Made by a program: the position numbers and the translations under genes
Source: Synchiropus splendidus
Taxonomy: Eukaryota; Chordata; Actinopteri; Syngnathiformes; Callionymidae
NCBI RefSeq assembly: GCF_027744825.2
Contig: NC_071342.1
Location: 14,403,501-14,467,500 of the forward strand
Direction of reading: 5' to 3'
Length of the DNA stretch: 64,000 bases
The notes under the pieces: model-generated
Told to the model about the DNA's origin: nothing
Databases searched by the model: none
Seen by the model: only the letters and a program-made list of their open reading frames with translations
Part shown: positions 36,798 to 51,170 of the stretch, piece after piece
Layout of the letters: every line of letters begins with the position of its first letter
Position numbering within the stretch: the stretch's first letter is position 1

Positions 36798-37895
36798 CTT
36801 GTGCTTGTAGTGACAGCAGAGACATGAGCTGTAACCTCTTGTGTTCATCAGTGGATGCTTCATATCTGCTCCTCTGTCCGTCTGTCTGTCCGACCCTGAC
36901 CTCTCCACCCCACACTCCACAAAGAACATGCTTCTATTGTTCACGCCGCACAGCCCTCAAACACACAAGCAACTTCCACGTACCGTACCATGTCTGAATG
37001 TCTTCAGCCTTTATGATTTAAAACCGTGCTGGCTGAAGGTCGATAAGCATCATGATCTCTCAGTGAGATCAATTGAGCTCTCCTGCCTCATTGCTTATCC
37101 GCCAGCAGCACCAGAGACAACTCTTCTACTTCACGTTCAGCAGCGCAAAACAAGTGACGCGTGCACTTTTTTATGTCTTACATACAATTAAGTGAATGAG
37201 GGACATGGATCCTGGAGGCTGGAGGATGAAATGAGCTGTGAATGCTCACATTCCCTTCATATTGCCAGGTCTCCTGCGGAGGACATAGTGATTTATCGTA
37301 CCTCTGCTGTGCATAGGAATGATTTATTTATTGTTAAATAAACAAGATTTTTTTTTTTAATTTCATATAAGTAAATTCCTTTTTTTCTCCACGTCATCAT
37401 GAGCTCAAACAATAATAACATTCAGATAGTTATCATTTGAGCTTATGATATTAATAAAGATGACGTGACCTTGAAAACCGTTTTATATGTTGTGAAATAA
37501 AAGCCACAAGAAAGTGAATCATCCAAATAGAGCCACATATGGCGTTCAATTTTCGTGTTCCACCAATTATGGAGTGATCCATTATAATCTAACATGCATG
37601 TGAAGATGAAAGTGCAGCTTTGGACATTGAATGTTGCTGTTGACCTGCGCTCAAAGTGAAGCCTCATGAAATCTCGTGGTATGGACTGGTATACATCATT
37701 TATTTATCTTTAACCACTTCCTTGCCGATCTATCTCAGAGGGATGTCCGGTCAAGTGTGAGCGGGAGGCCAAGGAAAGCCGGAGGATGGGGGTCAGGACC
37801 CCGACAGCATCTGCTGGTGAACATCTCCGGCATCAGTCACGTGACGAGGAACAAAACTCACCGCCACTCAGCAGCTCCAAAACCTGGATAAGGAT
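36798..37895 (-). other. Region upstream of oit3 / downstream of mcu
   Basis: The 1.1-kb gap between the oit3 start codon and the probable mcu poly(A) signal should contain the oit3 promoter. No TATA box or other motif stood out. The short distance fits co-directional neighbours in a compact genome. Confidence 0.6.
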
Positions 37896-37901
37896 TTTAT
37901 T
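37896..37901 (-). terminator. Candidate poly(A) signal of mcu
   Basis: AATAAA on the minus strand. AT-rich UTR-like sequence lies on the coding side. Confidence 0.4.
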
Positions 37902-40442
37902 GATAATTGAATTACATTTCTCTTTTATACATATTTCATAAATGATACAGGATTTTACATGTTCTTTTTTGCCAACATTACAGCATCATATGTCAACAGA
38001 AACATAAAGACGAGAGAACAAAACAAGGGGTCAGAATGGAGAATCATTTCCACCCGATTTATTCTGCTTCAGGCATTGAAATCCAAGTGCATGTAAAAAC
38101 AACCACACAATTCATAACTGAAAGAAGGTCATGATATATTTGGATGCAAGTGACGCCTCGCACAGTTGTTTTCCATTCTCGAGGGAGAATAAAGAGAGTT
38201 ACCGGAGTAAACAAGGTGATGGAGAGCGGCTGGTTGGCTTGGATTTGGCAGGACAGATTCTCAGACTCAAGTTTGTCCATTATTAGCTAAGAATCTCTAC
38301 AAATGACGCTCTTACATGATTTCTCCTGTATTTTCTTTTCTTTTTTTTTTTGTTGATAAATCGTTTATTTTAACATAATTTTCCCCTGTAAACATACATT
38401 CATGCAACACCCTCTTTATAGTAAAGTTCCTTATATTATAGATTTAGGTATTTTTTAACAAATGAAAGCAAAAGGCATGGAGTGATTTTAAAAAAGGAGG
38501 AGATGATGGCGGGACATGGAACCAGCAGAGGGGCCATTTGTGTGTGTGTGTATGAGACGGCAGAAATAGAAATCCAGAAAGCTGCCGGGGATTTATGAAC
38601 AATCTGGACTTTGCCCCCAATTTCACTCCCACTCGAGAGAAAACAAAAAAAACCACATCACCCTCAAACATGCAAGTGTTCAAGTCACATGACCACCACC
38701 CCAGCAGTGAAATCCATCTTCACACAAGGCACCATTTCGACACACTGATGAGGCTGCACGAGTCCCGAAATAAACAGCGGTGACGTGAAAGCTCTGTGTA
38801 TCGCCCGCTTCTAAAACACATAAAAGGCTGTTCTGTTTTTTGTTTATGGAGCAATAAGGTCGGCAGCTGCGATTTTGAAACAGGTCAACGCAACATCCAT
38901 TGTTTTGAATCCAAGTTAGACTCATGGCGTCTGATGCTAACCAGGTCAGTGAATGCACCTTAAAGCAAATTATTAACTCATTTTACATAAAAAATAAAAG
39001 TTTTGCACTGAATCGCATATGACTTTTGCTCCTGGGCGCAATTTTTTGGGACCAAAAATTGGACGTTCAACAGCCAGTTATGTGTGTTATAACAGCCAGT
39101 ACACAGATCTACAAAGCCATCTTGACCACACACACACAAAGGTGATGACCCGTCCCCTTTGAGGAAACAAACAACTAAAATGACAGTGAAAGGTCCAAAG
39201 AGGATCTCCATTCCACTACCTGAACAAACGCAATCCCAATAATGGACCAATAAGCGGAGAAGGCTTCTGAAGGCTCTCAGGACAAACAGATTCAGGGGGA
39301 CTTCAGCTCGATGTGGCAAAGAAAAGGTGCCCGATCGGGTACACGGTTGAGATAATGCTCCTACACATTCACAAGTTTCTACTGAGGGCATACCACAGCA
39401 TGCAGTCTACCCTGCCGGGCCGTCGAGGGAGCAGGGAGGCATCACGGCCACAGTGGGGGGAGGAAACTGGTTTTCTACATCGCCTGAAGACCAAAATCAA
39501 AACTTTCTATTCACCTGTCTGTTTCCAGAAACGAGATGAGCGTGAAATACATGAACATTTAGACATTTTTAGATGAATCATAATAGCTTTTTTCATGTTC
39601 AAAAAGGAATAAAAACCTAAAATTCAGAACAGAGTTTTGTATGACAACTGCAACGTTGGTACTGAAGAAGGTCAGTGACATAAAAGTCAATTCACATTCT
39701 AACTTATATCATCAAAGCACATTTGAAATTTCATCACCAGATTCTTGAATAAAAACGGACACTCACCAAATATAACAAAAGACGTGTTCGGTGAAAACAC
39801 AGTTTGGTTGGATGACGAACATTAAAATGGTCCAACAGTCTTCCTCCCCCCATTGAGGAAAAACTAGCCTCTGGTCATCAGTTTATTTGATTGTATACAT
39901 ATATATATATATTTATTTATATTCTTCTCATAACAAATATACTATGGCTTTCAAAATAAAAAGTGCCAAAATATTTTTTTGGAATAAAAGAACACACAGT
40001 GATGTTGTTGTCGGTAGTACTCTCATGTCTGGGCAGACCGCAGGGCCGCTACAGGATTATCAACAGGAAGAGGAAAGCAGGCCGTCCAGGCATCCTGCAA
40101 CGAAGGTCACCCGGGGACTGATGTCCGTCCCGTGGAGGGGAGAGGCAGCGGAGGAGAGAGTCTCTGATGGTGCGACAGCAGTCAGACGTGGCACGTTGGA
40201 GGCGAGGGCTTCCTTGTAAACTTTATTAGATAAGATCCACCGGCCCGCGAAAAGTGTGTGGACGGTTCGACTGCTGCGTCCACCTGGCAGAGTGACCGGA
40301 TGTCCCTGTCCCGCGAGTCCACACGCGCGCCGCTGTCCAGCGAGTCCCCTGTCCCGGAGTGTCCAGATGCGTGACAGTTCCTGGTTTTGTCCTCAGGAGG
40401 TCCCTGTAGGTTTCCCTTCACATCATCCATAGTGCCGGGGTT

Positions 40443-40516
40443 TAATTCCATCATCACCACCATCATCATCATCATCATTATTATTAATAATATCATCATC
40501 ATCATCCTCCTCCTCC
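40443..40516. repeat. (ATC)n/(ATT)n/(CTC)n microsatellite
   Basis: Trinucleotide tract of ATC, ATT and finally CTC units in the presumed mcu 3' UTR. Confidence 0.92.
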
Positions 40517-40758
40517 TCACTCTTTTCAACATCTTCACCATCTGAGAGAGTTTCTGGTATTCTCACCGTCTTTTCCCTCTTGAAGCAAGATTCCACTTTC
40601 AGTCGGGAAAGAAAAAGAAGAAAAACAGAAACAAACCAACTGAAAGAAAGAGAGGGATGGGGTCGTCGGAGAGGAGAAGCGGAAAGGGAGGGAGTGTTGA
40701 GGGAGGAAGGCAGAGGGAGAGAGAACTACAGGAGCGCAGAGAGGGATCACTCTTCCCA

Positions 40759-43700
40759 TCATTCTTTGCCATTGGAGAGCTGTTGCACCGGGAGCTGAAG
40801 CTGGAGAGGATCTCGAAGACGCTTCAGATCCAACTCCACCTGCGGAACACCAGCAAGTAAAAAAAAAAAAAAAAAAAAGGTGTGAAAACAGCTGACTCCC
40901 GCTGAGCTTGTTTTACATGGCACATCAGATCTGTCAGCAGGCGACCGTACCTCAGCAATATCATCCTTCAGCTTGTTGTACTTTTCGATGTCGAAGCGTG
41001 TCCTCTTCACTCCTTTGTGGAAGAACAGCAGATACTGTCGGTCTCTGGCGTCGGGGTAAACATACTCCTGTGAGTTGACAGACGGGAGAGGAGAGTCAAA
41101 TCTCACCTCCAAAACTCAATGCTGACACTCGGTTTCGTGGCAACGCATGAAGATAGAGAGAACATTTTGGAATAATAAAATAAAAAAAGAGACAGGAAAA
41201 AACTGCTGCCGCCAAAATAAATGGTTTTGTATTGAATTATTTGTATTAGATTTAAATACCATGATTATTAATCATTCATTATTATTATTTATGAGATTAT
41301 TATTGTTGGCAGCATAATCTTTTTGTCATGGAGTACATACCAGTTATTTCTAGACTACAGCCAAGTTATTCTAAAACACATTTCACTTTCACTGTATTTC
41401 CTCTTAGCATGTATATCTAAGTACAGTGGTACCTGGGTTCCCGACCACAATCCGTTCCAGACGGCCGTTCGAGAAGCGATTTGTTTGAATTCTGAATCGA
41501 TTTTTCCCATTACAATGAATGGAAAAAGAAATAATGCGTTCCAAGCCTTAAAATAGTCTTTTGTAGGAGTGAATGTAGAGTGTCTGCTGCAGGTGCGCTG
41601 TTCCTCTATGTGTGTGGCCGCTGCATGTGGGAGGGGTTGCCAAGTGAGTGACGTCTCTCCAGAAGTGAAGAGGTGCCCGGTGCGTGTCCAGCTCTGAATG
41701 TAATAACAAATACAATAACAAAGCGCGTCGTGGGTCAGTTGATCGGTCCGCACACGTTATGTTTTTCCGGCTTTGTTCGAGGGCGTTTGAGTTCTGGATT
41801 TTCGTCCGAAATCAGAAGCAAAAAAAATTGTTTGAAGTCCGGGACGTTCGAAAACCGAGGTGCCACTGTACTGTGGAGGGAGGGGGTGTGGTCTTACCTG
41901 GCGTGTGAGCACGAAGTAGGCGTACATGGCCATGGCGGTTCCGTAGGTAATAAAGTAAGTGACGGGCTCCATGATATCCCATGAATACTCCCACCAGGTC
42001 AGTCTGGCCAGGATGCCAAACTGGGTTGCCATGTAGGCCATCCCCCCCCAGAGCACCCAGGTGGTGCGCCGCTCTGCCTTCTTGCTCAGCTCGTCCCTCA
42101 CCTACACAAACGCCAAGACAAGGGAGTTCTCAGATAACAGCCTCTGCCACAAGGTCATAACAAGATGTGCTCATAAGATGAGGGTTGTTACGATCACTTT
42201 GAGGAAACGAACAAATTTTAGAAGATCAAACTGTGCCAGTACGAGCCGCGAATATCCAGCAAGGTTCACTTTGTACCAGAGTTTCATGTTAACACCATGA
42301 AACTTTCATCTTCAAAGTAACTGTTCGGTCAAGACATTGATTCAAGCATTCAATAATTTACTGGACGGCACCTGCACACGCTGCGAAGAATGAGGAAACT
42401 GGTGTTGCCTTTATTGATGCTGTGACTCACCCACTGACCACTGAACTATGACTGACTGTGGAACACAGGGGCAGGAGGGCGACTAACATTAAATCCAAGT
42501 GCTGTGCATTCACGTGAGGGCTGCATAGACTGTGACCATGAATAAACAAAAAAACAAACAAAGAAAAATCCCTCAGGCCTTAAATCAGGTGGGAAAACCT
42601 GGGAAAAACACTACTGTGATAAAAAATAAATAATTAAAGAAAAAGAAAAATTATAGTTTATTCAAAATACGTTTTCCTTTTATTCTTTGATTATTATTTA
42701 GAGTTTTTTTGTTTTTTGTTTTTCCAAGGACAAGAAATATTCATGTACATACAACCACATGTATTTAACTAAATACAATTATTATATGTTATTATATGTT
42801 TGACTTAACAGGGGCCACACATGAAGTCACATGACCGGCAAAACTCCATAGTCCACCATACAAAAATGTAAATGTGGGTGGATGCCGGCACTAGTACATG
42901 GAACAGGGAAGGAAGACGTTTTGGGATTAAGAAAGGGCATTTCCTCTGTCTAATCTAATCCAAGTCGAATGTGTGACAACATCACTTTTCATGCAAGATT
43001 TTGTGCGTTAATCCCACAGCTCACGTAAGTCCAGTCAGTCGATGGGTGGCAGGGTATTAAAACACATTCATTTTACATAAAACTGTCAGCTTTCGGACGC
43101 TCTTGAAAGTGATTTAACAGTTATTTAAATTCCACACCTTCTCCAAGGGGCGCAGTTGGGAGTTGAGGTCCTCCAGCCGTCCAATCAGCTCCCGCTCTTT
43201 GCTGAGTTGGTGCTCCTCGATGCGCAGAGTAGTGTAGAGCTGCTGCACCAGGAACTTGACATCGTTCAGCCTCTCCGCCTCCTCGTGTGGCAGCAATTCT
43301 GCGGAGCAACAGCGGTAAAAAAAGCCTGGTTGGGAGTCGGCGGCCGCCCTCACCTCTTCTTGGTGGCCTCACTAGATGCGTGGTGTCGTTGATGACAAGC
43401 TTGAAATCATCCAGCAGCAGGATGTCTATGCCTGTGGAGGAGGCCACCCTCGCTCCATCTGGGAGACACACAAATAGAATAGAGGACGGGTGAGACCGGT
43501 GAGCACACCTCCACACGCACACTTCACCTCTCCCGACAATCATGTCTGACTGAACAGAACAGAGAACTGCAGCCGTATCTGCACGACAAGATGGTTATTC
43601 CAGCGACACGTGGACTCCGGCGGCACACTCATGTTATTGTTCACAATTTAAGAATGAATTCATGCTCTCGTGTGTGTGTGTGTTTCATGAGAATACCGGT

Positions 43701-46700
43701 GGAGTAGATGGCTACCCGGTCGATGCCTCTGTCCTCAGCTTGGAGCTGCTGCAGGAAGACTCCCACACAGTCACTGAGAGGCTTCAGGGTGAACTGGCAT
43801 CGCTCCCTGCGTGACGGCAAACTGACTGAGATCACCGGCAGCCCGTTCTGATACACCACCGTCACCTCTGTGGAGAAACAAACGACACAAACATAAGCAA
43901 AATGTTGGAGCCCCGACATTGAGACGTCACGTGTAATAGTCCTGAAAGAATACGTGGATTAAAAGCGCTAACTATATTACTATTTTTGTTGTATTAAAGC
44001 ATGACATATCAACGTGAATATGGGTTCTGTCTTGTGGACTTACGTCAGATAAAAACATGTGTATTACCTTGGAGTTAGGGCTACCACAAGCACTGAGTTA
44101 AATGTTAGCAGGTGTGTGAAAACTAAGTAAAAACTGATTGAAGCTTTGCCATAATGCGCACTGGAGTTAATCGCAGTTCAAATGTTAACACTTGGTTGGA
44201 GTTAGTGGCAGCCATGATGCTAACCTGGGTTAATCCTGACTGTCGAAGTTCAAAAAGTGTTGCTGCGCTAACACGAACGAAGATTACCTGAGGTGCCCAC
44301 ACAGCAGATTATAGCCATCTGTTACATTGTAAGAAAGACAAGGAATACAAACTTGTAGAACGCGTCATACTCACTAAACTACATGTAAAGGGCAGTGTAG
44401 TAAATATATAAACGGCAGTTCTGCTTCATTTACTTTGGATGCTGAAGCACCACAACTTAAATACCTCTTCAACTTTTTCAGTTACTTCATGCACAATTGT
44501 ACAGCAGCGATTATTACATTCACTCATTCTACAAATACACATGTTGCAATTTTAATCAATTTTATCTCGTAACATGACTCAGTTTTCCCAACGACAGTGG
44601 CGTCAGGGGGACATAAGGCCAATATCAAAACACACACCATGTTGAACACAGATGCATCTACAGACATAGAGTGAATATTTGTGAGGCAATTACGGTTTCC
44701 TTTATTCACACCCATATGTTGAGTTATTCAACCCTGAGTTAAGCAAGTACAATCATTATTAACAGCGAGTAAAGCTAAAACTGTTTCTACTTTTTATCAC
44801 CTAGTAATGCTAATTTATTATCACTTCCATGGCTACTACTAAGACTGTTATCATAATCAGGTCTACCTGCTCAACTACTAAAATATTTTTAAGAAATATA
44901 ACGGCCAATACTACGTCATCAGCCAATATGACCAAAACTGTTTTTGTTACTTCATCAGGAATCACTCCTCGCCGTTTCTCAGCCACACTTCACGCCTCTG
45001 TCCTCAAAAACCTTTACTACTATTCATCTCATTTTACTAATACAAATATTATTTCAAAACATCTTGCAATAACCTTTACTGCTTGAAGTTCTACTCTGAT
45101 AGTATTGATGCAATTTTCGCTTCTTGAAAGTATTTGCATGATTGTAAATATTACTTTGACTCCTCCACTACTACTTCTCTTCTCTATTTTTAAATCCACT
45201 GACACCTTTTACTTCTTTAACTACGACTGCAATCTCCTCTAAAGTATGTCTTCATGAACTACTAACGCTGTTTGGTAGCTGCCCTTCTTCCATTACTGTC
45301 AAACGTTCACATCGTAATGAGACATAAGGAGCTTTTCCGCTGAAATAATGTTATATTCCAATACTCTGTTGAAGATTCTCTGCTTTATCTTCATTTCCAG
45401 CTTGAGTCCCCCCCAAACCATCCTCGACTGGATAAGAGGTAACACTTTTTATTAAGCGTGAATGTTCAGTCGTGCAGGAAAACCTTGCCGAAGGGTCAGC
45501 GGGGAGTTGAGGCAGCAGCCGTTTCACAACAACACATGATTGGGGGAAATCACGATTCTTCGATCCCTACTGACTAAAACAGGGTTTTTTTCACATGTCG
45601 ACAGAAGACCACTGCGCATCCTGAAGATGAGCGCGGATTGATATTTCTGACCTTTCACTTGACAGATCTGATGTCCTTATTGATATTCTCCTCCCAGGAG
45701 GACGGAGAGTGGACGCCGCACTGATGCTTTTTACGATGAAACTGACACGAACCAAGACCTCCTGTCTACATTTACTATTTCCCCGGAACACACCACTATT
45801 GAGAGTGTGGGTCTATAAGCTAGATCCTGTGCTGATGTTGCTGCTGCTGCTGCACCAACATCCTCTTATCTGGACGACCGCAGTGAATCAGCAGATCTGG
45901 ACTTGGGCTCGCACCCAGAAATATCATCAGCAGGCATCGCTCAGCTTTAGTGGACTCTCAAAACACTGACGCCGGACTTTTTATCTTCCTGAAACTGTTG
46001 CATACTCGCACCTGCTGCCTCTGCCATCATCAGAAACCGTCGATTAATCCTCACGACTCATGGCATCACCCTGCATTTCTCATCTGGAGCTGCTGGTCTG
46101 CCTCATTCTGAGGAGCAGATGTTGCCCATATCACTGACGACTGGCTCATTATTCCACACCGCAAAGAGCGACACTGCTGTCAGAGCAATAAAAAAATTCA
46201 CAATTCATTTGTCTCTGGTGTGTTCGGGGTTTTCTCCAAAAAGAGGGAAACCCGAATGTGCAGAGAGGGGGGTAATGAATAAACAGGACCCCATAGAGCT
46301 GTTCACGCCACTGGAATTCATGGTGTTTTCTTTTATTTACAAAGCATCACGTAAACGGCTCCTAAAAGCTCAGTGTTGCCACGGGGTTCATTATCTGTAC
46401 TGGAATCTTAAAAGATGCCGTCTTGTAAAGCAGCCACCACCTTATAGACTTCTCGATGTTTTGGTCGTGTAACTTTAACAGCATATGCCTCTTTATGTAG
46501 GTGTATTTGAACGGAGGGAATCATCATCCAGAAACCAAATGCTCACTGAGTTCACCAAGGCTCTGACTCATTACTCCAAAGGTGCCCTCAATAACTGCAT
46601 GAGGGAAGAAAAGTAAACATGAGATTGTCAACTATAGCTGCAACATAATAAAATGAGGTAGTAGAATGATGATCGCAGATATTATTACAGATTATGCTCC

Positions 46701-47733
46701 CGAATCCAAAACGCTTTTTTTCTCTTTCACTCATTTTCTTGTTCAGACAGCAATAACTCTTACTCTCTGACATCTATGGGCAGTTTTAAGGTCCATTTAC
46801 TGTATGCTCCCTTTGTGTACAAAACTGTATCCGAGCATTTTTGAACGTTGCCGTCACTGATCACATGCTTCCATGCATTTTTTTGTGCTGGTATTGCTGT
46901 TGCCAATATCTCCACCGGGGAACAGCCCAGCATCAAAGGTTTATGACAACAACAAACTCCAAAACAAACTTGGCGACTGTGGAAGAAGCATCGACAATGT
47001 AGCTCTTGCACAAAAGAGGAAATCGGCAGTGGTCCGTGATGGCGTTAAATATATTGCGACTGGAGGATGGAGAATTTTCCGCCATTGTTACGTCTTCTTC
47101 GTGTCTCTTTAGAGCTACATATCAGGTAGTTAACAGGAAGACTGCCCCCCTGGTTACCAGTGGTACTGCTCCGTTTGGTCCGTACCGGTACATGCAGAAA
47201 TAATATAAAAAAGCGAGACAATGAATGGATCAAATCCAAGGATTGTTGGCCACCGATGTTCCCCTAGATGACTAAATGGGACATCATCACAACTCCCTGA
47301 CAATTTTCCTGGGCCACTCTCGTTGAATCTGTGGCCTCTGTGCACGCATCATAGGCAGCAGAACCAAGCTTGGTTATTTCATCCCCCTTTAGGAGTATGT
47401 ACCTCCTTATACTGGAGGAGGAACGACCTGATCCAAACTACCCAGGCCATTATATAACATTCACATTGAAAGTGCTGAGGACTTAAAGTTGAAGGAAAAG
47501 TGGTTTGATGTTTTTCTGTCTGCTCTCCTCGTGTACTATGTGCGGACTACAGGCGCCTGAAGGCAGCACCTTGGCGACCACTACTTTATTTAATGGTCCC
47601 AGGGAGGACCATGATGGGGGTCACGCAGAATGGATGTGAAAGCAGAGTGTAGTCGTTTTATCCACTGACCTTCTGGTGCTGCAGAGGTACACAACATTCT
47701 CTGGCCACGCCAAGAGGGGGCGCCATTCCAAAC
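40759..47733 (-). CDS. mcu: Mitochondrial calcium uniporter pore subunit, exon 1 missing
   Basis: The pore-forming inner-membrane protein for mitochondrial calcium uptake. Exons in coding order are 47733-47670, 43867-43697, 43458-43354, 43298-43138, 42101-41898, 41067-40951 and 40839-40759 (stop 40761-40759). All phases agree, giving 300 residues. Human MCU has 351, about 50 of them encoded by exon 1. Visible blocks are the N-terminal domain ([32 protein letters not shown], with the redox-sensitive Cys), coiled coil 1 ([20 protein letters not shown]), two membrane segments around WDIMEP, and coiled coil 2 ([20 protein letters not shown]). The tail ends [14 protein letters not shown]. Exon 2 ([21 protein letters not shown]) is the least conserved, as expected next to a targeting peptide. 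The exon with the start codon was not found. Confidence 0.96.
41424..41868. mobile_element. Mariner/Tc1-type MITE in mcu intron
   Basis: The 445-bp element begins CAGTGGTACCTGGGTTCCCG and ends GTTCGAAAACCGAGGTGCCACTG. The ends are imperfect inverted repeats, and TA dinucleotides flank both (41422-41423 and 41869-41870). The TA duplication and CAGT start fit the Tc1/mariner superfamily. The interior repeats words of the termini ('gttcgagaagcg', 'gttcgagggcgtttgag') and has no transposase. Confidence 0.8.
41898..42101 (-). other. mcu: mcu pore exon: TM1, DIME loop, TM2
   Basis: A 204-bp exon of 68 codons. TM1 is roughly [20 protein letters not shown]. The selectivity-filter loop is YSWDIMEP, with DIME at 41978-41967. 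TM2 is roughly [20 protein letters not shown]. The Asp and Glu that bind calcium are intact. The same exon starts with [12 protein letters not shown], the end of coiled coil 1. Confidence 0.96.
43868..47669 (-). other. mcu intron 2
   Basis: A 3.8-kb intron. It holds copy A of a dispersed repeat at about 46861-47170; the rest has no exon or repeat that I can support. 43459-43696 and 43299-43353 are the next, short introns. Confidence 0.7.
46861..47170. mobile_element. Harbinger-like nonautonomous element, copy A
   Basis: It aligns by eye with 61975-62270. Shared words include 'ggtattgctgtt', 'ccaatat', 'atccacc', 'ttatgacaa', 'aacaaact', 'gcgactg', 'ggaagaag', 'ccattgttacgtcttctt' and 'gagctacata'. 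The reading frame seen in copy B is broken here. The family call depends on copy B. Confidence 0.45.
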
Positions 47734-48087
47734 CTGAGGAAGAGCAAAGGGTTACTTAAAAAAAATCTGCCAAATAATGGTAAAGACAAATTTGGCACAA
47801 CAATGTGTGAACATGAGTCTGTCTAATTCTGCATATTTATTCCACAGACAGAGTTAACGTTAGTCAGTTTATTGCAACATCAGCAGATGCCGAATCAAAG
47901 AGCCAAAATGTTTATCCCGCTGCAGCCACACATAAGCATTGCACGCTTTATGGGGAAAAACAGAATGTGAGAAAGAATGAATGCTGGAAGAACAGTGTGG
48001 TTCAGTGAGCTTTCACTACTTGTGTCAGGAGCTGGAGAAGGAGGGAGGAGGAGGAGAACAGCAGAGCTCGGGGAAACCCTCCACTGC

Positions 48088-48285
<198 letters not shown>

Positions 48286-51170
48286 CGCGGCCGGGTGAGT
48301 GTGCAGCACGTGTTTTTAATCATGACGAATTCTGCATCAACTACGGTCGCGCGCCATTTAAGGCAGAGGGAAAAGCTGCTCTGTTAGATTCTCCAACTCT
48401 GATGAAGAACGTGGTGAAGAGATGTGAAGCATGAAAAACAGCCGCAGGGGAACAGGCGCTACATTTTCTATTTTAGCTACAGACAAGCTGACAAAATACA
48501 AAATTTGCCGAGTTGTGTGTGTGTGAGTTAAAATCAATCCTACAACCCTCACGTTTGAATCGCTCTTGAGGTGAACCAGTCCCTGGACTGTGGTTTCCCC
48601 CCAAAAATAGAGGTTGGTTGGGACAGCAACCAGAGCCAACGAAGAACTAGAGGCATAATTGATCCAGTAAACCAGAACCAGTGTCGTCCTGTTCAAAACA
48701 CTGTTTATGAAATGAGAAGACTTCATGGACATTTCATTAATAAAATCACACAAATTATCACGTCCACTGGTTCTAATTAGTAAAATGTCACCCTGTCTGT
48801 CTGTGAAAATTCATTTTCACTGATATCATCATCTTGTTGGACACAGCCGGGGTCCAGACTGTTGACCGCATCGCACCGTCACACAGAGCCAGCGTTGACA
48901 GTTGCGATACGAGAGTGTTGAAATGAACAGGAACAATGACAGCAGGACATCATTAACACTCGCGAAATTTCAAGTGAGAGGATTTTAGCTTATTAACCAA
49001 CACTTGGGAACAGAAGAAGTGCAGTCAAGTGGGCTCAAAGCCACTTAGCTACGGAGATCCACCTGGACGCCACTTAAATCATTCCACTCCAAAATGTTTG
49101 CCTTTTGTTAAAATGAATTGGTGCTGGAGTGTTCTTTAGTACCTGCAAAGGAGTGGGACAATGTCTTTCGGCACAGGTTCATTGTAAACAGCGGTTAGAT
49201 TTGGGGGCTATTTGGTGGTTCTGTGAGGATTTTGAAGGCAGTCCTCATTCACTTGTATCATAGTTATGAAACGGCGCACACAATAGAACCACTAAAATAA
49301 ATCAATTTTCATGTGACTGTGGTGACTGAATCTGTTGTTATTGTAAATTCTATACAGCTACGTGAGATTTCGGGGACCTGCAGAGTGAACGTCACTGGGC
49401 TTTTATTCAAATGTTGCAAGTTTGAATGCGTGTTGGGAACATCAAATGTGTGGATCCGCTTTGCGGAATGTGTGGGAACTAGTTCTGTGTGTACTAGGTA
49501 AAGGCCTGTGTGCTGACTGGACCTAAAGTTCTGTACCAAGACTTGGTCCTTCGCAACCCCATAGCTTAATAGTCAAGACAACAAAAGCATGTCCTACTGT
49601 GTATAAGAGAATGACTGGGTGCTGTGGTTCCAGGCGAGATTTCCTTCAGTTACGAGAGTCAATGGTCCCTCAAGTGTCATCGTCTTGATTTATATTGAGA
49701 CATGATAGTTCCAACAAGATTGAGGTTTAAGTGTTACCTGGTAAAAAACAACCCACAATAGCGTCCTCAAGCTGGAAATCAAATGACCTGCTGAGCACAG
49801 CATTCGGACTGGACTGCAGAGCAAGAGCTTTACTCGGCAAGGGGACAACATCAGTAGCATCACTGACACCATAATCTGATCTGATCCCAGAGTCCATCTG
49901 TGGAGCCGTATATACGTGTGAATGTATGCAGGTGGCATGTCTGTGTGTGTCCACCCGTCTGCTCGCCAGCCTGCTTGTCAGCGGCAGTCGCAGAGACCCC
50001 CTCCCTACCAACGCTCCCTCGGCACTCAGCCAGTGAAACGCTGCCTGAAATATTTAACAGCGTAGCAGCATTCAATACAGCACAGCAACCTTGGAATCAA
50101 TGTTGTAAGACGAAAGGGAAGAGAGACATGAGGTGAGGATGAGAGGACGGACAGATGAGCTGGGCAGAAGAGGGAGGCCAGAGGAGGAATGTGAGGATAA
50201 ATGGAGCTGCATCCAGGGAGGGATGGAGATAAATGAAAGCTGGAGTAAAACGAAGTGAGTCACGAGTCGGCTTCTGACCATGTGCTGCATCTACTGTACC
50301 CTGCAGCAGAACCACCTCCCGAAGAAAACGAGAAACGTGACTGTGTGTGAGAGTAAAGCAAGAAATAGATGAAGGGAAAGGAGGGGAGGCGGGGATGGAG
50401 AAGAAACTGAGGAGAAAAAGGCATGAACGTGATGAGAAGCAGGAGCTGTGGTTGGGGGAGAGAGGGAGGGGGAGGACTGCTGATCACTGCAGTAAAGGAA
50501 TCCCTCGTCTCGAAAGGGGGGTTGCCCCTCGTCTTCACTCTCGCTCCCTCCTTCTCTATTAAACTTGCAAGGAATCAGTGCGCTAATCTGCGGTTTGATG
50601 TGCTCTCAGCGCTCATCTGCACTGCGTTTTAACATCATTGCTCTGAACCTGAACCTTTATTTCAGTTGAAAGCATGACGACACCACTTCCTACCAACATT
50701 TATATTGCATTTGCTTCCCCTGGCCTAAATTTCAGACTCTACAATATCTACGCCCAGAATATGTGCCAAACTCAAGGTCCAGGACCAAATACACAGAAAA
50801 CTTTTTGGGGGCTTCTCTTGCCATTTTTATTCTTCATAAAAAAGGGAATCGAGTTACAATTGTAATGACTAATGCTAATAAATAGGTTCAATAAATTGGA
50901 ATAAAAAACAAAGCGAAAGCACAACTTAGCTAAAATACATCTAAGTTGGTGCACGGTTTCTCTTCCAGGTGTGTTGAACTGCAGTTGCATATCTTGATGC
51001 CATGAGTCATATCTGCATAATCTATGGAAGCTGCACCAATAGCTCACAACAATGTGAGGCGACAATACCAAACTCTCTTAGCGGCTGCGTCCACGGCCCA
51101 ATATTGGTCCACAAATCGGTAGTTGGGAACCGCTGCCTTGCACAATACAAAATGCCCAAACAAGCACCGA

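Larger units (their letters stand above)
37896..40758 (-). other. mcu: Putative mcu 3' UTR
   Basis: About 2.9 kb between the mcu stop codon and AATAAA on the minus strand (37901-37896), with no other gene recognised. It includes a short (AT)n (39896-39912) and an (ATC)n/(CTC)n tract (40443-40516). The extent is inferred from the poly(A) signal and the length of vertebrate mcu 3' UTRs. Confidence 0.5.

Noticed and set aside
36798..36944. In-frame Met codons upstream of the chosen oit3 start
   Set aside because: They would bury the hydrophobic signal peptide behind about 20 polar residues. The family starts directly with the signal peptide.
51121..51140. GTTGGGAACCGCTG resembling a hAT transposon end
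   Set aside because: No partner inverted end or 8-bp duplication could be found nearby, so no element can be delimited.
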